NCBI RefSeq assembly: GCF_032854445.1
Contig: NC_088306.1
Span: 3,468,373-3,532,372, forward strand
Source of the DNA: Liolophura sinensis
Taxonomy: Eukaryota > Mollusca > Polyplacophora > Chitonida > Chitonidae
Direction of reading: 5' to 3'
DNA: 64,000 nt
Shown here: positions 1 to 12,800 of the stretch, piece after piece
Position numbering within the stretch: position 1 is the stretch's first letter
How the letters are laid out: every line of letters starts with the position of its first letter
Notes under the pieces: model-generated
The model's input: the letters and a program-made list of their open reading frames with translations, nothing else
Databases searched by the model: none
What the model was told of the DNA's origin: nothing
Position numbers and translations under genes: made by a program

Positions 1-153
1 TGACACTGTAGGACTGTTTTTACCTTCGACGACAAAAGAGTTCCAACTCAAAATTCCCCTATTCTAGTTTTACAGTTGCACAGTTCTACACCATAGTGTA
101 GGTGAAAGTATAGCTGCGGCAGATCCAAGCAGGTTATAGCATTGAGGAATATC

Positions 154-200
154 ATGAGAGAACTTTTTAACGACAAGGACTTGATCAGTCCTATTCAAAG
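154..200 (+). CDS. TSC22D: TSC22-domain gene, alternative first coding exon 1a
   Basis: An ATG at 154 opens 15 codons (MRELFNDKDLISPIQ) plus two bases of the next codon, followed at once by a good donor (AAAG|GTACGT). The frame is closed upstream by a stop at 103-105. Joining the trailing AG to the first base of the shared exon at 15998 gives serine and the in-frame run SGSNTLAIDNKIGEAM, the expected lead-in to a TSC box. This isoform would have 85 residues, little more than the TSC box and leucine zipper. TSC22 genes in vertebrates and Drosophila (bunched) are known to use several first exons. Transcription may start before the window, so more 5' sequence could exist. The exon call rests on phase and donor quality, not on residue homology. 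Confidence 0.55.
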
Positions 201-1389
201 GTACGTTAGTCGCGATTGTTTTTCAAAATTAATTTTATTTTGCGAAATATTTAAGTTTGCTTGAGCTTATTATTAATGTTTAGTCGTCTAATTTTATTTG
301 TGAATAAAACGCAGAAGTGATGAATGAAAGAAACCATTCTGAAGAAACCCTGCACGTATGTGTACATATCTGTAAATGCATTGATGTTTTAAGTATTTAG
401 AAAGATTCCTGCCCTTGTAGTGTAGACATATTCCTTTATTTGCACAGTAACTCTGCCATGTATTATGGCTGTGTATATATGTACATCAAGGTGTTAATTT
501 ATCCGGGATATTTTAACACTCCAGATGAAAGTGGGCCTCGGGAGAGGCTGTGACCTTAAACCACAGAGTGACATGTACACAAGACGCCTATTCAGTTTTG
601 ATCATTGACATGCAGAAAGCGTGCTGCATGTACGCATGGTGTGAGGTATGACGTACGCGGCATTCAGAACATAGCACGTTACTTAATAAGGAGATACCCA
701 TCATAATGCTACACGTATTTACTCCTCTTTAATCATCATCTCTTACGGACACCTCCCCCCTCCCCCGCTTCCCAGCACCTCCACCACCCTCGGCTACCTG
801 CTGTTCAACAGTATCAGTTTATCACACTGTTTTGCTGTGTTCTGTCCATCTAACATGGAAATTTAATTTCCTAAGGTAATAACTAAGCCTGAGGAACAGC
901 AATATTAAGATGGATTTTTTTTTTCAGCACAAATGACCTTCACCCTGCCTGTACCTGTTGACCCGCACGTAGTTTGATGAAATGTCTGAGAAAATCTCAC
1001 AAACGTAGCTCTTTTCACGTACCTACGTCTACGTACGACAGTTTTGTGATGAAATTGGCACTCATTTTGTGTGGGGGGAGTATGGAGAAGTCTTCAATGT
1101 TTTAGATTTAGATGTTAAAGCAGATAGCACACATGTACTTCATGCTATATTCAGACAAATGGTACTGTTACCCTTGTAAATGAACAGCACCATTTTGAAT
1201 GTTTTTATTTTATCATGCTGCTTTGAAAATTACAGCTGTGGTGTTAGTAGAGCATACCTTTTGCTGGGTGCAGGGTGGACATTTTTTTAAAAGAATTTTT
1301 TTCATGTTGGTGATAAAAGCATTTAACCGACAGATGTGGTCAACATGAACAGAGTATAATGCTGGAGTTAATTGTTGTTTGAAAAACAT

Positions 1390-1725
1390 GGCATATTCCA
1401 GTGCACCTGGCGATGTGCAGAGAAAGTCTAGTTTAATAGGGTTTGAAAGTCATGGTGTTTGAAAAACATGGCATATACCAGCACACCTGCAATGTGCACC
1501 CTGCGATGTGCAGAGAAAGTCTAGTTTAATAGGGTTTGAAAGTGATGGTGTTTGAAAAACATGGCATATACCAGCGCACCTGCAATGTGCACCCTGCGAT
1601 GTGCAGAGAAAGTCTAGTTTAATAGGGTTTGAAAGTCATGGGGTGTGAAAGACATGGCATGTACCAGCACACCTGCAATGTGCAGAGGAAGTCTAGTTTA
1701 ATAGGGTTTGAAAGTCCTGGAAGGT
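1390..1725. repeat. 93-bp tandem repeat, about 3.5 copies
   Basis: The unit carries 'gtttgaaaaacatggcatat' and 'cgatgtgcagagaaagtcta' and recurs at 1451 and 1544 with period 93. The last copies carry small deletions of the 'tgcaccctgcgatg' part. Confidence 0.85.
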
Positions 1726-2797
1726 CATAATCTTTGCAATCTCAGGGGAAACACTTTGCTGTTGTCTTTTTTACATCTATTCCCTTTCATTTTAATGATG
1801 ACATTTTCAGATAGTGAATACTTCATATTGATTTCCTAAAAGCATGTTTATGTGTCACATAGCGGTCAGTGTGAACTTAGCATCATGGTTACTTTAAGGT
1901 ACGCTTGCCACACATGCACCAGTCCACACATATTATTTTGGATTTTCTTGTATTTTAGCAAGACCACATCAGAGTCTTTTCTTAGAGAAAAGAAAGTCCA
2001 AAGACTTCAAGTATTCATATCTTCAGTATCAGAAATCAAATATTATTTCTGCATTATCAGTTTACAAGATTTCACCGGGGCATAAATACAGAATTTGACC
2101 CAATAGGTTTGTCCCATGACTTAAGGTACTCATTTTCTCTGATACTATGAGTGTTATTTGTCTTAGAACGGTATTGGGATGCTTGTTTGTGTTTGGAAAA
2201 TAGTAAGTTTCAGCACCAAAAGTAACATTTTGTGACACCAAAATGCATATTTTGGGGCAATTTTTAGGTGAATTGCAGCATTTTGATAAGCTTCAAGGAT
2301 GATGTCTTTTTTGACATCCATGCTTAGTCACCGCATTTCTTGGCGCAAATGGTTTGATTTAATTAGGGTGCATGCCTGTCGAGTGACCCCAAACTGGCTG
2401 CGTTGTTGTGTACAGTGGGATGTTTTTGCATGGCATATTGAGTTTAATGGCGCATTCAATACCATTCTGACAACAGAATGGGGGAAGTATTTGGTTACCT
2501 TACAGTCATACACATTGGTGCTGTCATTATACAGGTTTCCTTGTTTGAACATTGTTTTGACACGAAATATCTGAAATATTGCCAAAGTTGTTTTATCCTT
2601 CTTTGTGCAGAGAATAATGCATTTCTTGGCAAGAAAAACATCTTACTTTGAAATTGATCAATGTAGGTCTCATTTTGACAATATATGCAGCTACATGAGC
2701 CAGGCCTCAAAACAAAACCTGTCCACAAATCTATATTGCCTTGTTTTGGGGGAGGTGGTTATGTGTGCAGTTGGAAGCATTGACCTTATGGGCCCCT

Positions 2798-2843
2798 TGG
2801 GGGTGGGTGGGGTGGGGTGGGGTGGGGTAGGGATGGGGATGGG
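2798..2843 (+). promoter_or_regulatory. G-quadruplex-type G tract
   Basis: At least eight runs of three or more G separated by single bases lie on the + strand (ggggtgggtggggtgggg repeated). This meets the usual G4 pattern on the coding strand of the TSC22 gene, about 700 bases before exon 1b. A second G run lies at 3087-3105. A regulatory role is only a possibility. Confidence 0.5.
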
Positions 2844-3139
2844 AAAGCTGAAAAGGAAGAGTCAGACTGACCTTGACCTAACTGTTGTCTGTATGTCCCT
2901 TTTGTTTGCTCACAGAGCCTAGCTTAAAGCCACTGTCATGAATCTCAGTGATAAATGGTTTTATTGCCTTGCTTTATAGTCTGCTGCAGGTACAGCCTTG
3001 GAAAATTCCTCTGGCCTCTGTCAGCATGAATATTCATAAAGTCGGTTTTGTAACCTTCACAGGGTGACCTAGATAATAAGGGTATAGGGGAGAGGGGGGG
3101 GGGGTCTCATAAAAAATCTGTCAACCCCACAGTGGACAC

Positions 3140-3400
3140 ATGGTGTCTTCCTCTTAGCTGTGGCTCCTCCCTTTGCTTCATACCCACAGCTCATTGGATC
3201 AGCTGATTGTAGGCTATGGATATTCATTAGCCATTGGATTGGTGAACTGCTGAATATTCATGAGGTGCTTGCCGTATATGGGCGTATGTTTGATCATGTG
3301 GTGGTAGGCGGTATGTTGTGAGGGCTTAGCTGGTAACTGTGTCAGATTGCTGTGAGGCCTTTGCCAGGCAGGCTGTGCGTGTGCGCTCAAGATTCAGTGT
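3140..3400 (+). promoter_or_regulatory. TSC22D: Candidate promoter/5' UTR for TSC22 exon 1b
   Basis: Three inverted CCAAT boxes (ATTGG at 3193, 3233 and 3238) and two ATATTCAT-type octamer-like motifs cluster 150-350 bases before the exon 1b start codon. No clear TATA box is seen. The call is an inference from motif clustering ahead of an alternative first exon. Confidence 0.3.
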
Positions 3401-3545
3401 CCAGGAAAAACCCAGTCCTGTGAATCTGAACTCACTCAGTGGTTATCTAGAGACAAGCAGACAGTAACCAGTGTACCAGTACTGATCCAGACCCACTGGA
3501 CTTTTATTCTAGCGGTGTGCTGAGTTTGAGAATATCGTGTTGATT

Positions 3546-3808
3546 ATGGGTGATGTTGATATAGCTCTACAGGGTGATTGGGACTTGGGGATAGGCCGCA
3601 GAAAGGGCAGTTACCCCTCAGCGTTTGTGTGCGTCCAGCGGAGATCCTCGGCTGCGGGCATGGGAGGCTATGTCTTCAACCCCGAGCCTAAACCTTTGCC
3701 AAATCAGGAAGACATTATAAATGCTAACACATCGTCGTCGCTAGCAGATACCTGGTCCACATCGTTTCTGTCTCTTCTGGGCGGAATACCTGGGCTTCAG
3801 AGCAGAGT
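3546..3808 (+). CDS. TSC22D: TSC22-domain gene, alternative first coding exon 1b
   Basis: An open frame from ATG 3546 encodes about 88 residues ending SFLSLLGGIPGLQSR. The FLSLLGG segment resembles the short N-terminal motif of short TSC22D isoforms such as GILZ (FFSSLLGG), which is the main reason to call it coding. To join the shared exon at 15998 the exon must end in phase 2. A GT at 3809-3810 (gtcagt) fits and gives a total of 157 residues, close to short vertebrate TSC22D1/D3 proteins. The donor is not ideal, and a GT at 3813 is a rival in the wrong phase. The exon is GC-richer than the intron sequence around it. The frame is also open three codons upstream from GTG 3537, but ATG 3546 is the sensible start. 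Confidence 0.6.
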
Positions 3809-3810
3809 GT

Positions 3811-6800
3811 CAGTATACAAAGTCTTCATATCCTCATTCTCTTTTCTGTCATCATCTCTGTAATTTTGAAGAAAGCCATATTAGGTTTCATTCAGTATAT
3901 TATCATAAAATACTGGTAGGCACTACTTTCCTTCTAAAGTTATTTTATCTCATTTGCAAGAAGCTTGTGATAGTTTTATTTTTCATACTCCTGTTAACTA
4001 TATTTTATCTCTTCATAAGAAAATAACATATTTAGTTTCATTTTCATTCTGAAAGCCCCTGGTTTATATGTTAAAATGATGTCAATGCCAGAGTATATTT
4101 CTACATCATCTCCTTTTATTGTTTTTACTAAGTTTGGGTTTTTGAATCGCCCAGGGGCCCATTTCACTAAAGGCGGGTATCGTGATGTGCATGTGTCTAC
4201 AATGGTGACCAGTACTGTCGGTATTACATCGCCATGGTAGTTAAGTTAACGTAGCTCTACGTTGGCTTTGTGAAACACGCCCCTAGTGGTTCCGTCAAGG
4301 AACCCTTAAAAGCCGACCCAAGAACCCATTCAGTGATATATCTACCTGAATGTGTGGCCAGTCATTAGACTGGAATGACACAGACAGCAAGTGGTCCCCC
4401 TGACATTGATGTCAAGCCTTGAGTTAATAGTGACAGTCTCTAGTGAACACTGATGATGGCCTTGTGTTGGATTTGAACTTTGCTGTAACATTTGTTGCTG
4501 TGTTTATGATGTTTTATTGTGATCAGCTGACGCTAAAACGGAAAATGGGCTCTGTTTTTTTGGACAACTTACGTAAGCAATTCCAGGGAGGGATTTTGTC
4601 ATGGAATTTCACTGTTTGCTCATGCCACAAAAGAAAATCTGTTGACTTAAGAATTGCGTAACATTTAAGCTCCTTGTCGCACAGAAATCCGTCCGCGGAA
4701 TTCGTGGCTATTTTCCGTCCCGTGGACATGTGACAAGCACATGGCATTGGTCCATGTCTCTGTGGTTTGGTGAACAACCTTATGTGTTATGAGACAATGT
4801 AGGATTATACCCTAGAAAAGTATAACCCATAAAAGGAAAAGCTTGGCCACATCTTATTCCTGTAAGATTGTGTAATCCCACTGGTTGACTGCATTTTGCT
4901 GTATCACAGTATGTTATGTAATTAAACCTTCAGCCACTACACATTTATGTGCGAGTTATCAACCTGAATTGTTCTTCAGCCAGTATTCTTACTGGGTCAG
5001 GACACTTGTTTATGTGGCAGGCGTTATGTTGACTCAGAACAAAAATTCAAATTTGCATATGACATTATTGTAAAATTTTGTTTGTGCTGTCTTCAAAGTT
5101 GTTAAAGAATCATGTGCTGATTTATGTGCCTGCCTTAGACTTTAATGAAATTTAATAAATGTGTACATATTTGTGCCTTTGATCAGGAGATTGTGTTGCG
5201 AGGCTTATCTCTTTGTCTCCATCCTGCTAACGGACTCTCCCTCTCCCCAGGGCTGGCTGCCTGTCTGCTGGCCTTACATAATTCATTGTAAAAAAAAAAA
5301 AGGGCTGTGACGGAGAAAGAGAAAAAAAAAGTAGGTTGGTGAAAGACCGTGTTTTCCCAGTGGGTGATGAGTCACCCCTTGAGATAAAGCCTGCGTTATA
5401 GAGTATGTGGCAGTGTGTTTCCCTGTAACACTGCATGTCTTACCACTCAACCTCCACCCACGGCCAACCATTGACACTGTCGCAGGATCTCTGTCGTCAT
5501 CGCCATCCTTAGGTTAATGGGGTGACTGTGAAATTGTTGTTCATACATGAGCAGAGTGGCTGGCTGGCCATTAGACTCCTTTGTAATATCATGGACAAAT
5601 TGTCTGTTAGAAAATAGCTGGTGGTACATGCACAAGGATTTATGTAACCGTGTTGTATCCAGTCGTCTTAGATATGCAAGGACAAATGGTGATTATTGCA
5701 AGATAAAGAATTTTAAAATTAAAAAAAAAATTTGTTTGATTATTTTATGTTGTGCTTAAGAATCACCACATTTCCTGTATGGATAATACATGTATGTTAA
5801 AATTCATTCATGAATTAAATGTATTATAATATGATAGAAATATACCACATTATCTTATCAGGAGGGGTGGGGGGAGGAGGGATTTTATTTTCTGTAGACT
5901 TTGTGTATTGTTATCAAAGTTGGAAGCCTGTTGTATGAGCCTGTTGTATAAGCCTGCAGTGTATGACGTAAATTAACTGGCCTTGACGTTGCATTTAGCT
6001 GTGTGATTTCTCTGACGACAAATAGTAATAGTACCTGTTACCTGAGCATGTCCGGCTGACAATGCAGCATTGATTAACTGTTTGCTCTGACCATCTGTTT
6101 CTCAGCTGGACACCGGTCACTCTCACACTGATTGGCACCTGTTGTTATGAAACGTCAATCTGGCCAGGTGTGATCAATCAATCAGCCGTGAATCTGTGGA
6201 GTTTTTCACGTGACCAATAAATGGACATTATGTGGTAGTATTGACCTACTGTGGAAATCAGTGCATTAAGTTTTGACCATACATCTTTTAACTTGCACAT
6301 GAAGCTGGCTGATTTCCTTGGTACTTCTTATGTTCTGCTTTACGGAATAGCTTGTATTAATATACATGTAGGAACAGATGTCTAACTTAATGTGCTTTGC
6401 CCTCAGAGTGCTTATGTTACCCACTGCTCTCATACCCAGCCCCCACCCCCCAGCCAAACACCACCACCAACTCACACAAACATTCCAAACCAGCTTGTGG
6501 CATGTCCTGAAGTGTTAGTTCGTAATACACCTGTAATATATACCACCACCAGGAGTCAAGTGCCAGACTGCAGGTCACCACAAAATTGCTTTGTGTTCAT
6601 TATACAGATGTGATATCAGACTTCTTCTGACCATACAAATACATGCAGCTTCAGAGTTTGTTAGACTGAAAAATGCCAACTATCATATGTTAATAGCACC
6701 TTTGTGTGTGTGTAGATACCATTATTCTGTTACCTCAGAGTAGCAGTTTGTAGCTGACACTTTCAGAATGGTTTGCTGGCATTTTGACTGAATATTTAGA

Positions 6801-9800
6801 AACTGTCATTTGATATTGTTGACTTTTGGTTTTGCTCTTGGAAGACACCTTGCTGTGAAAAATTATCACAGTTTTCAATTTGGCAGTAATACCAGGCCTA
6901 CTAGCTTAAGTACATGCATGGGAAGTATTGTGAAAGAGGCATTTTGAAGTCGCACACTGCAAGTTGAAATGCCTGGTATATGAAAGCTTGCAGATATGTT
7001 GGATAAGTTGAGCTATTTTGCTGGCTCATTTGATATTTGAACATAATAAATTGTCCAATCAATATTTGTCCTGGATCAGACACTGTGTGTTGTAGCAATG
7101 GAATTTCACCATGCGTGGATGGTATATAGAGGGTTTAGCCTTGGTTCCAAACAAGATTGTTAATGACTCCAGAGCAATCAAGGCCGTAGGAGTCAGTCTT
7201 TGTTAATTGTTTGTTCATAAGCTTGGTTAAGTGGATGTTCATGTGAATATGTAACCTGCCGTACACTGTTCCACAAACGCTAAATCTTGATTGGTACTCC
7301 CAGACAGGTAACAATCAATACCTGTACTCTTGTGTCCATATATGTATTACCTGGAGCTAAAATTACCCTATTTTCGGGGAATCTTCTGGTTGAGTGAGGA
7401 ATAGGAGATGACTTTATGACATAGTTGTGGTTGTGGTTTTATCGGTTATCTTTGTGCATTGAAAATTAATATAGGGGGTGCCACATGTTTGAAGTTTACC
7501 AGCCACCGTATGTTGTGGGAGATGCACTCACTCAGTTTTATACTATTCTACACGTAGCATTTATTTTCACCTGGAGGTCACATTGTAGTTAAAAAGGAGA
7601 GAGGGGTGGGGGCAAGGGTTGAGAGAGAGAGCCGTATTTAGCTACCTGATACTCAATAAATAAAAATTTTGTGAAAAATCAAGAGCAGCAATTATTGCAG
7701 CGATTAAAAATGGATTTGGAAAAAATATGTTCCAGCATTTGATATGTTGTCATTTTCTCGCATTTGTTTTCAAAGGCTTTCAGGGAGTGATGGAGAATTC
7801 CACTTCAATATCCTGCTGGAAGGCATGAAAACAATGCTATATTTTTTATTGCTGGAACATGGTTGGATTGTTTGATTTCAGTGAAGGTTTTGGAGGAGGT
7901 CAGGGGTATTTGCATTGTTTGTGCTTGTGATCGACATTTTCTGACAGCTGTTTTGTCTTTGTCCTGTTTGATATGTAAGCGGTCATCAACATTGCTCAAG
8001 TACTAATGTACTGGAAGTGCAGGTTGTTGACATGCATTTTGATTATGTGAAAGATCAGTGGCTGAATACATGGAGGTCTTCAAATATTGATAATTACAGT
8101 CTCAGTTTTTTTTTTCCCTGAATGACCATCTTCCCATGAAAACATTTTATTTCCTGTAACTGTATTTTTGAGAGTTACTGTACACACTGTAACATTCATC
8201 AGATTTCGGTAACTTCGAATTCCAATTAACTCGTACAAGAGAGCATTGCCCTTTCAGTGATAACTCTTGGCAGCTCAGTGTGTGTTAACTCCATCCAAAG
8301 GGTCTACACCTTACACTAGTTTGGAATGTCAACATGGGCCAATCAGCCTATAGCTACGCCACTAAATGCGCAATTTGAGATGCATGAATGTTAGTGCCAA
8401 CCTGTGCGAGGAGCAGACTGCCTGTTGTAGCCTGGATATTTACAAGGACAAAGTGACCCTCTCATCCATCTTTGTCTTCATGTCTTCTGCTTTATAAATG
8501 CTTTGTTTTTTGAAATAAGGTCATGAAGAAGTTGCTGGAAGCGACTTGTTGAAGAAGTAAGAAGCAAGTTGTTTTTCTAACCTGATTTTTTTTTTACTTT
8601 TGATTTGAAGGTATTTTTTTTTCTGTAACCTTTGATGAAAGTCAAATTTATTAAATCGATATCCCTTGGATTGTGTCTTCGAAAAACAAGTTTTTGTGGC
8701 TTTAGACTGACAGGTGCAAGTGTATTGACACTCTTCGTTGGTAGTTGACCCATACCTGTTGTAAAATGGGTCACAGATATGTTGATTACAACTTGACCTT
8801 AACCTTTATTTACCTGGGATTTACTTTGTAGGCGAGGTTGTGGTAGGAGAATGGTGGCGTGCTCTGGCATAAGTCTGTGTTAAAAAGCAAATAAGATGTC
8901 AAAGTAGGTCAAACCAGCAGCTGATTCTAGATTATCTTATCACAGACCGAGTTAGAGGATTTTTCGGGTAGGTACACGAAAAAGCGTGTGCCAGCCGTTC
9001 GACATATTTCTGAGGGAAAATTCAGGCCACACTTGCCTCTTTACATGTACCTTGAATTCTGTCTGTTGAATGTTGGTAAACAGTTGTTGAACTTTAGATG
9101 GTAGATCTACAGATACTGACGTTCTGTAACTGGAACTCTTGATCACTGCAAGGACCTTTGGCTTGATGTTACAGGTGAACGCTGTATGTGGATCACCTTT
9201 GTGTATGGCAGTATCTGAGAACGTTTTCATATATGTATATGTAAATTTGATTATATATGCGTTCTAAATTAATGAAAGGATTCAAGTTTGCTAGAATTTT
9301 TTTGTTGTTGTTGTTGCAATGTGCCAGTATGTTTTAGACACGTTTCTAAACGTGCTTCAGAGAAAGATCATTTACGGGACACTTTTGGATCAAAATGAAG
9401 TCTCTATAGATAATCCGGTGAAAAACACGGCTCTTGTTATACATATACATGTACTTTAACCTGTAGACAGAACTTGTTATTGGTTTGCAAAGGACCTGTT
9501 TTATTACGTAATGCAGTGTTGCCACCATTCCAGGCGTAACAGTTAACTTTTTTGTTTTTTACATGAAGGAAGGCGATGACCTTGAATGCTTCAAACCTGC
9601 CAGGAATAGCTGTAGGAAATGAGCACATTTATGTTCATTAATCAAGTTACTATATTATTCAAAAGTAACGTGTCTAAGAATATCTGAGTCCGTTTGTACT
9701 TTGTTTGATCCTGCTGAGAATTTATCAGCTGTTATAGCACAGATATCAGGCATTCACAAACACCTGCGGACTCATATTTCTGAAACAGTTTTATTTCCCC

Positions 9801-12800
9801 GATGACCTACTAGTTCATTCAAGGTGATCTACCTGGTTTATAAAACACAGGTGAAAGTTAATGATTGCTTATGTTTGACCTTTGTGGAAGTTAAGCTGGG
9901 TTATCTTATGTTTTTGAGGCTCTCTCAACTCTTCGTTGATATATTCACAACAGTGCTGATTGTCAAAGTGTGCCTGTGATTGCATTGATTATATATGCAT
10001 ACTAAATAAAAAAAAAATTTTACTTTTCTGCGTACATTCATATTTAGTTTTGAAATTTGCCATATTTGGGTTGATTTTTGTTGCTCTACGATGCATGCCT
10101 TTAGAGTTATAGAGTGTGAAGTTTTGTAACCGGATACATTCCAGAAACTTGCATTCATTCCTGTGCTGCCTAGATGAATGACCACGATCACAGGGACTTG
10201 TTGTCACTGCAGGATTGATAACATGCTAACTGTTCTCAGCAAGAATGGCATGACCATTCCAGCCCAGATGTGAAAATGTTTGTGTTTAATGTACTAAGAG
10301 AGAGTTTGAAGGATATGTAACATGTGTCTGTCATGAGTGATATTGTGTAACGCTAGCACGTCATGAGCATGACCATTGCGGGTATATTGTGTGTGCTCGA
10401 CCTGTTTCTTGTTACAAGGATAAAAAATACTTGAATTGCTCAGAAGTTTCTGTAAATCTTTAACCTTTTCAACCCCTGAAGAACTTTTTTCAGTGGAATT
10501 TTTTTTATGCATTTATTATGCAAATGACACCTAAAATGATTTGCTTGTGTCACTAAAGATGCAAGCTTCATAAAACTGTACAAATTATATCCCTACATGC
10601 CATTGTTCTCTCAGAATAATTGGAAATATTGGTTGCAGTAGTTGTTGAAAAGCGTTGAAGAACTAGGGTATCTGAAATGAAAAGGGAATGGCTATCATGA
10701 CTTTGGCCTGAGAACGTCAACGAGAGCTTGTCTGTTTGATAAGAGCCTAATCCCTATTAAGTCTGTCATCGTCTCTTGCCTTAGTGTCAGAAATGACGTC
10801 TGTGTACTGTAATCAAGCTTCAGGCAGGCCAAAGGACGCCCACATTTCTAATCCTCCAGCCATCATCTATTGAACTCCATGCAAAAAGGATGAGAAGATT
10901 TCTTGCTAATAAGAAGGAATTAAGGCACAGCGTCTTGTCGCCCACTACATGTGGATTGCTTAACACGAGTGTGTGCTGAAAGCAGTGAAGCTCAGATGAT
11001 TAATTCTCTTGGTAAAGCAGCTCTAATGGAATTCGGTAAAGGGACGGGCACTTCTAAATGTCCTCTCTTTAGGGATGAGCAGGGTGACCTCCCCTGACCT
11101 ACTTAAATATAGGTCAGCCAGGAATTTAGTCCAAGACAAATCGGTAATCTGACAGTCTTTATCTTCCTGGCTTCCCCTTTTGTGTCAGATTCTGACGGCA
11201 TGGACTTGTCACATAATTGGCCAAGTTCTTGTAATGTCACCTGAAGCATGGGAAATACATCACAAGGGCATGAAAAGAAGATCAGACATGCCATGATAGA
11301 AGAGAATAATACATGGTTACTGTTAGATTTGGGCATGGTTATCAGAAGGAATCTTGACAACTTGACAACATATTGGCTTGTTGATTAGCCTTCATCCGGG
11401 TGGGCCTGATCTAGGACATTTGAGTTTGTTGTAAAGGTTTATGATTCAGACATTTTGAATCCCAACTGAAAAAAAATGAATGTTTTAGTGTTATTTGCAC
11501 ATGGGAAAATGGCGTATTTGAGAGTGAAAACTGTGCCCAAACTACTCATGTGGACCAACCCCTGTCAGTGTACTGGTTCTAAACAAAGATTTATGCCATG
11601 AGAGTACATTGTTCTGGCCTGTCACCTCTCATTAGGATGTGCAGGTGTTTTTGGCTAACCTTCGACTCTGCCCTTTGTTTTTTGTTCTCAACTTGTGTTA
11701 CGTGCACTTCTCAGTAGCTGTAGAAATGATGAGTACCTTGAGGCTGGTTGCAAAAAAACCAGGACTGTGGCCTCAAACCCATACCCTGTTCCCTCTCCCC
11801 ACCCCTCACCAGCCCCCTTTTTAAAACCTGGAACATTTGCAGCACTGAATGGTGAATTCTACATGCCAAGTGTTGAGGGTACAAATCAGGTGTTGATAAC
11901 TTTAAGGAAGAGTGTGCGTGTGAGCGTGTGCATCGTGCTCTCATGAAGAGTACGTCCATTGAGTATATACACATACATGTTCTCAAAACTTGACAGCATC
12001 ATGTATGGCCATGTACATATGTTCTAGGAAACCGTTATTGAAATTATTTCATGTCATGCCTTCGTCAGCTTTTGTTAGATCTGGTAATTCGTCAAGACAA
12101 ACCATCACATTTTCATTTTCGTCTTGGCTTGAATATCTGTTCAGGCTTTATACTAAACATGATTTGTCTTGGGCAGCCTTTGGTGCCTTCTTTTCCAGGA
12201 TGACTTACTTCCTGAAGCAGGTACACTCTCAGGGAAATTTATTATCAGGCCTTGCTTCTTTTGCAGCTGTGGATGAGGGGTTTATTTTGTGTAAAAAGAT
12301 AAGTCTTGGAAACCAGCCTTGGCATTCTGCCTCCAGTGACTGCTTGCCACAGACAGCAGAGGTTCCAGGCCTGCTACTGGGAAATTACTGCTAAATTGAG
12401 ATAAGATGAAACAGGTGTTTATGAAGTGATGCAGCTTCTCTGTCCCCTCCCCCCCCCCCCCCCCCCCTTCCCCTTTGACTCTTAACGAAAAAAGAACATA
12501 ATCCCCTTCTCCAGGGTCAGCCCAGTCAGTTCCCTGGTTCCTGTGCACCAGAGAGTAAGTTGTTGGTGAACAGTGCCTGGCCTATGTTTGTTTGCACATC
12601 TCAAGTGTTCAAACAGACCACTGACAGAGGGGCATATTGATTCTGGTCATGCCTCAGAACTTGCCCCCTCCCTCCCCCCCCACCTCCCAATCATCTGATC
12701 TTACAAGACCTGCAGCCTGTGAATTTTGGAAATAGGGCATTCTAACCCTTGGCCCTCTAGATGTAGGGCATTTTTTGGATGCCCGTTGTTTTCCCTGGCT

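Larger units (their letters stand above)
201..3139. other. TSC22D: First TSC22 intron / upstream of exon 1b, non-coding
   Basis: No convincing coding frame is seen; the open frames here are short and unrelated to known proteins. It holds a 93-bp tandem repeat (1390-1725) and the G tract at 2798. The rest is ordinary AT-rich intron-like sequence. Confidence 0.5.

Noticed and set aside
11990-12394. 134-residue open frame in the TSC22 intron
   Set aside because: No domain, no splice support and no coding-like composition; long enough to arise by chance in 11 kb.
12447-12468. Poly-C tract as a functional signal
   Set aside because: A simple homopolymer run with no neighbouring feature to give it meaning, and its length is often unreliable in assemblies.
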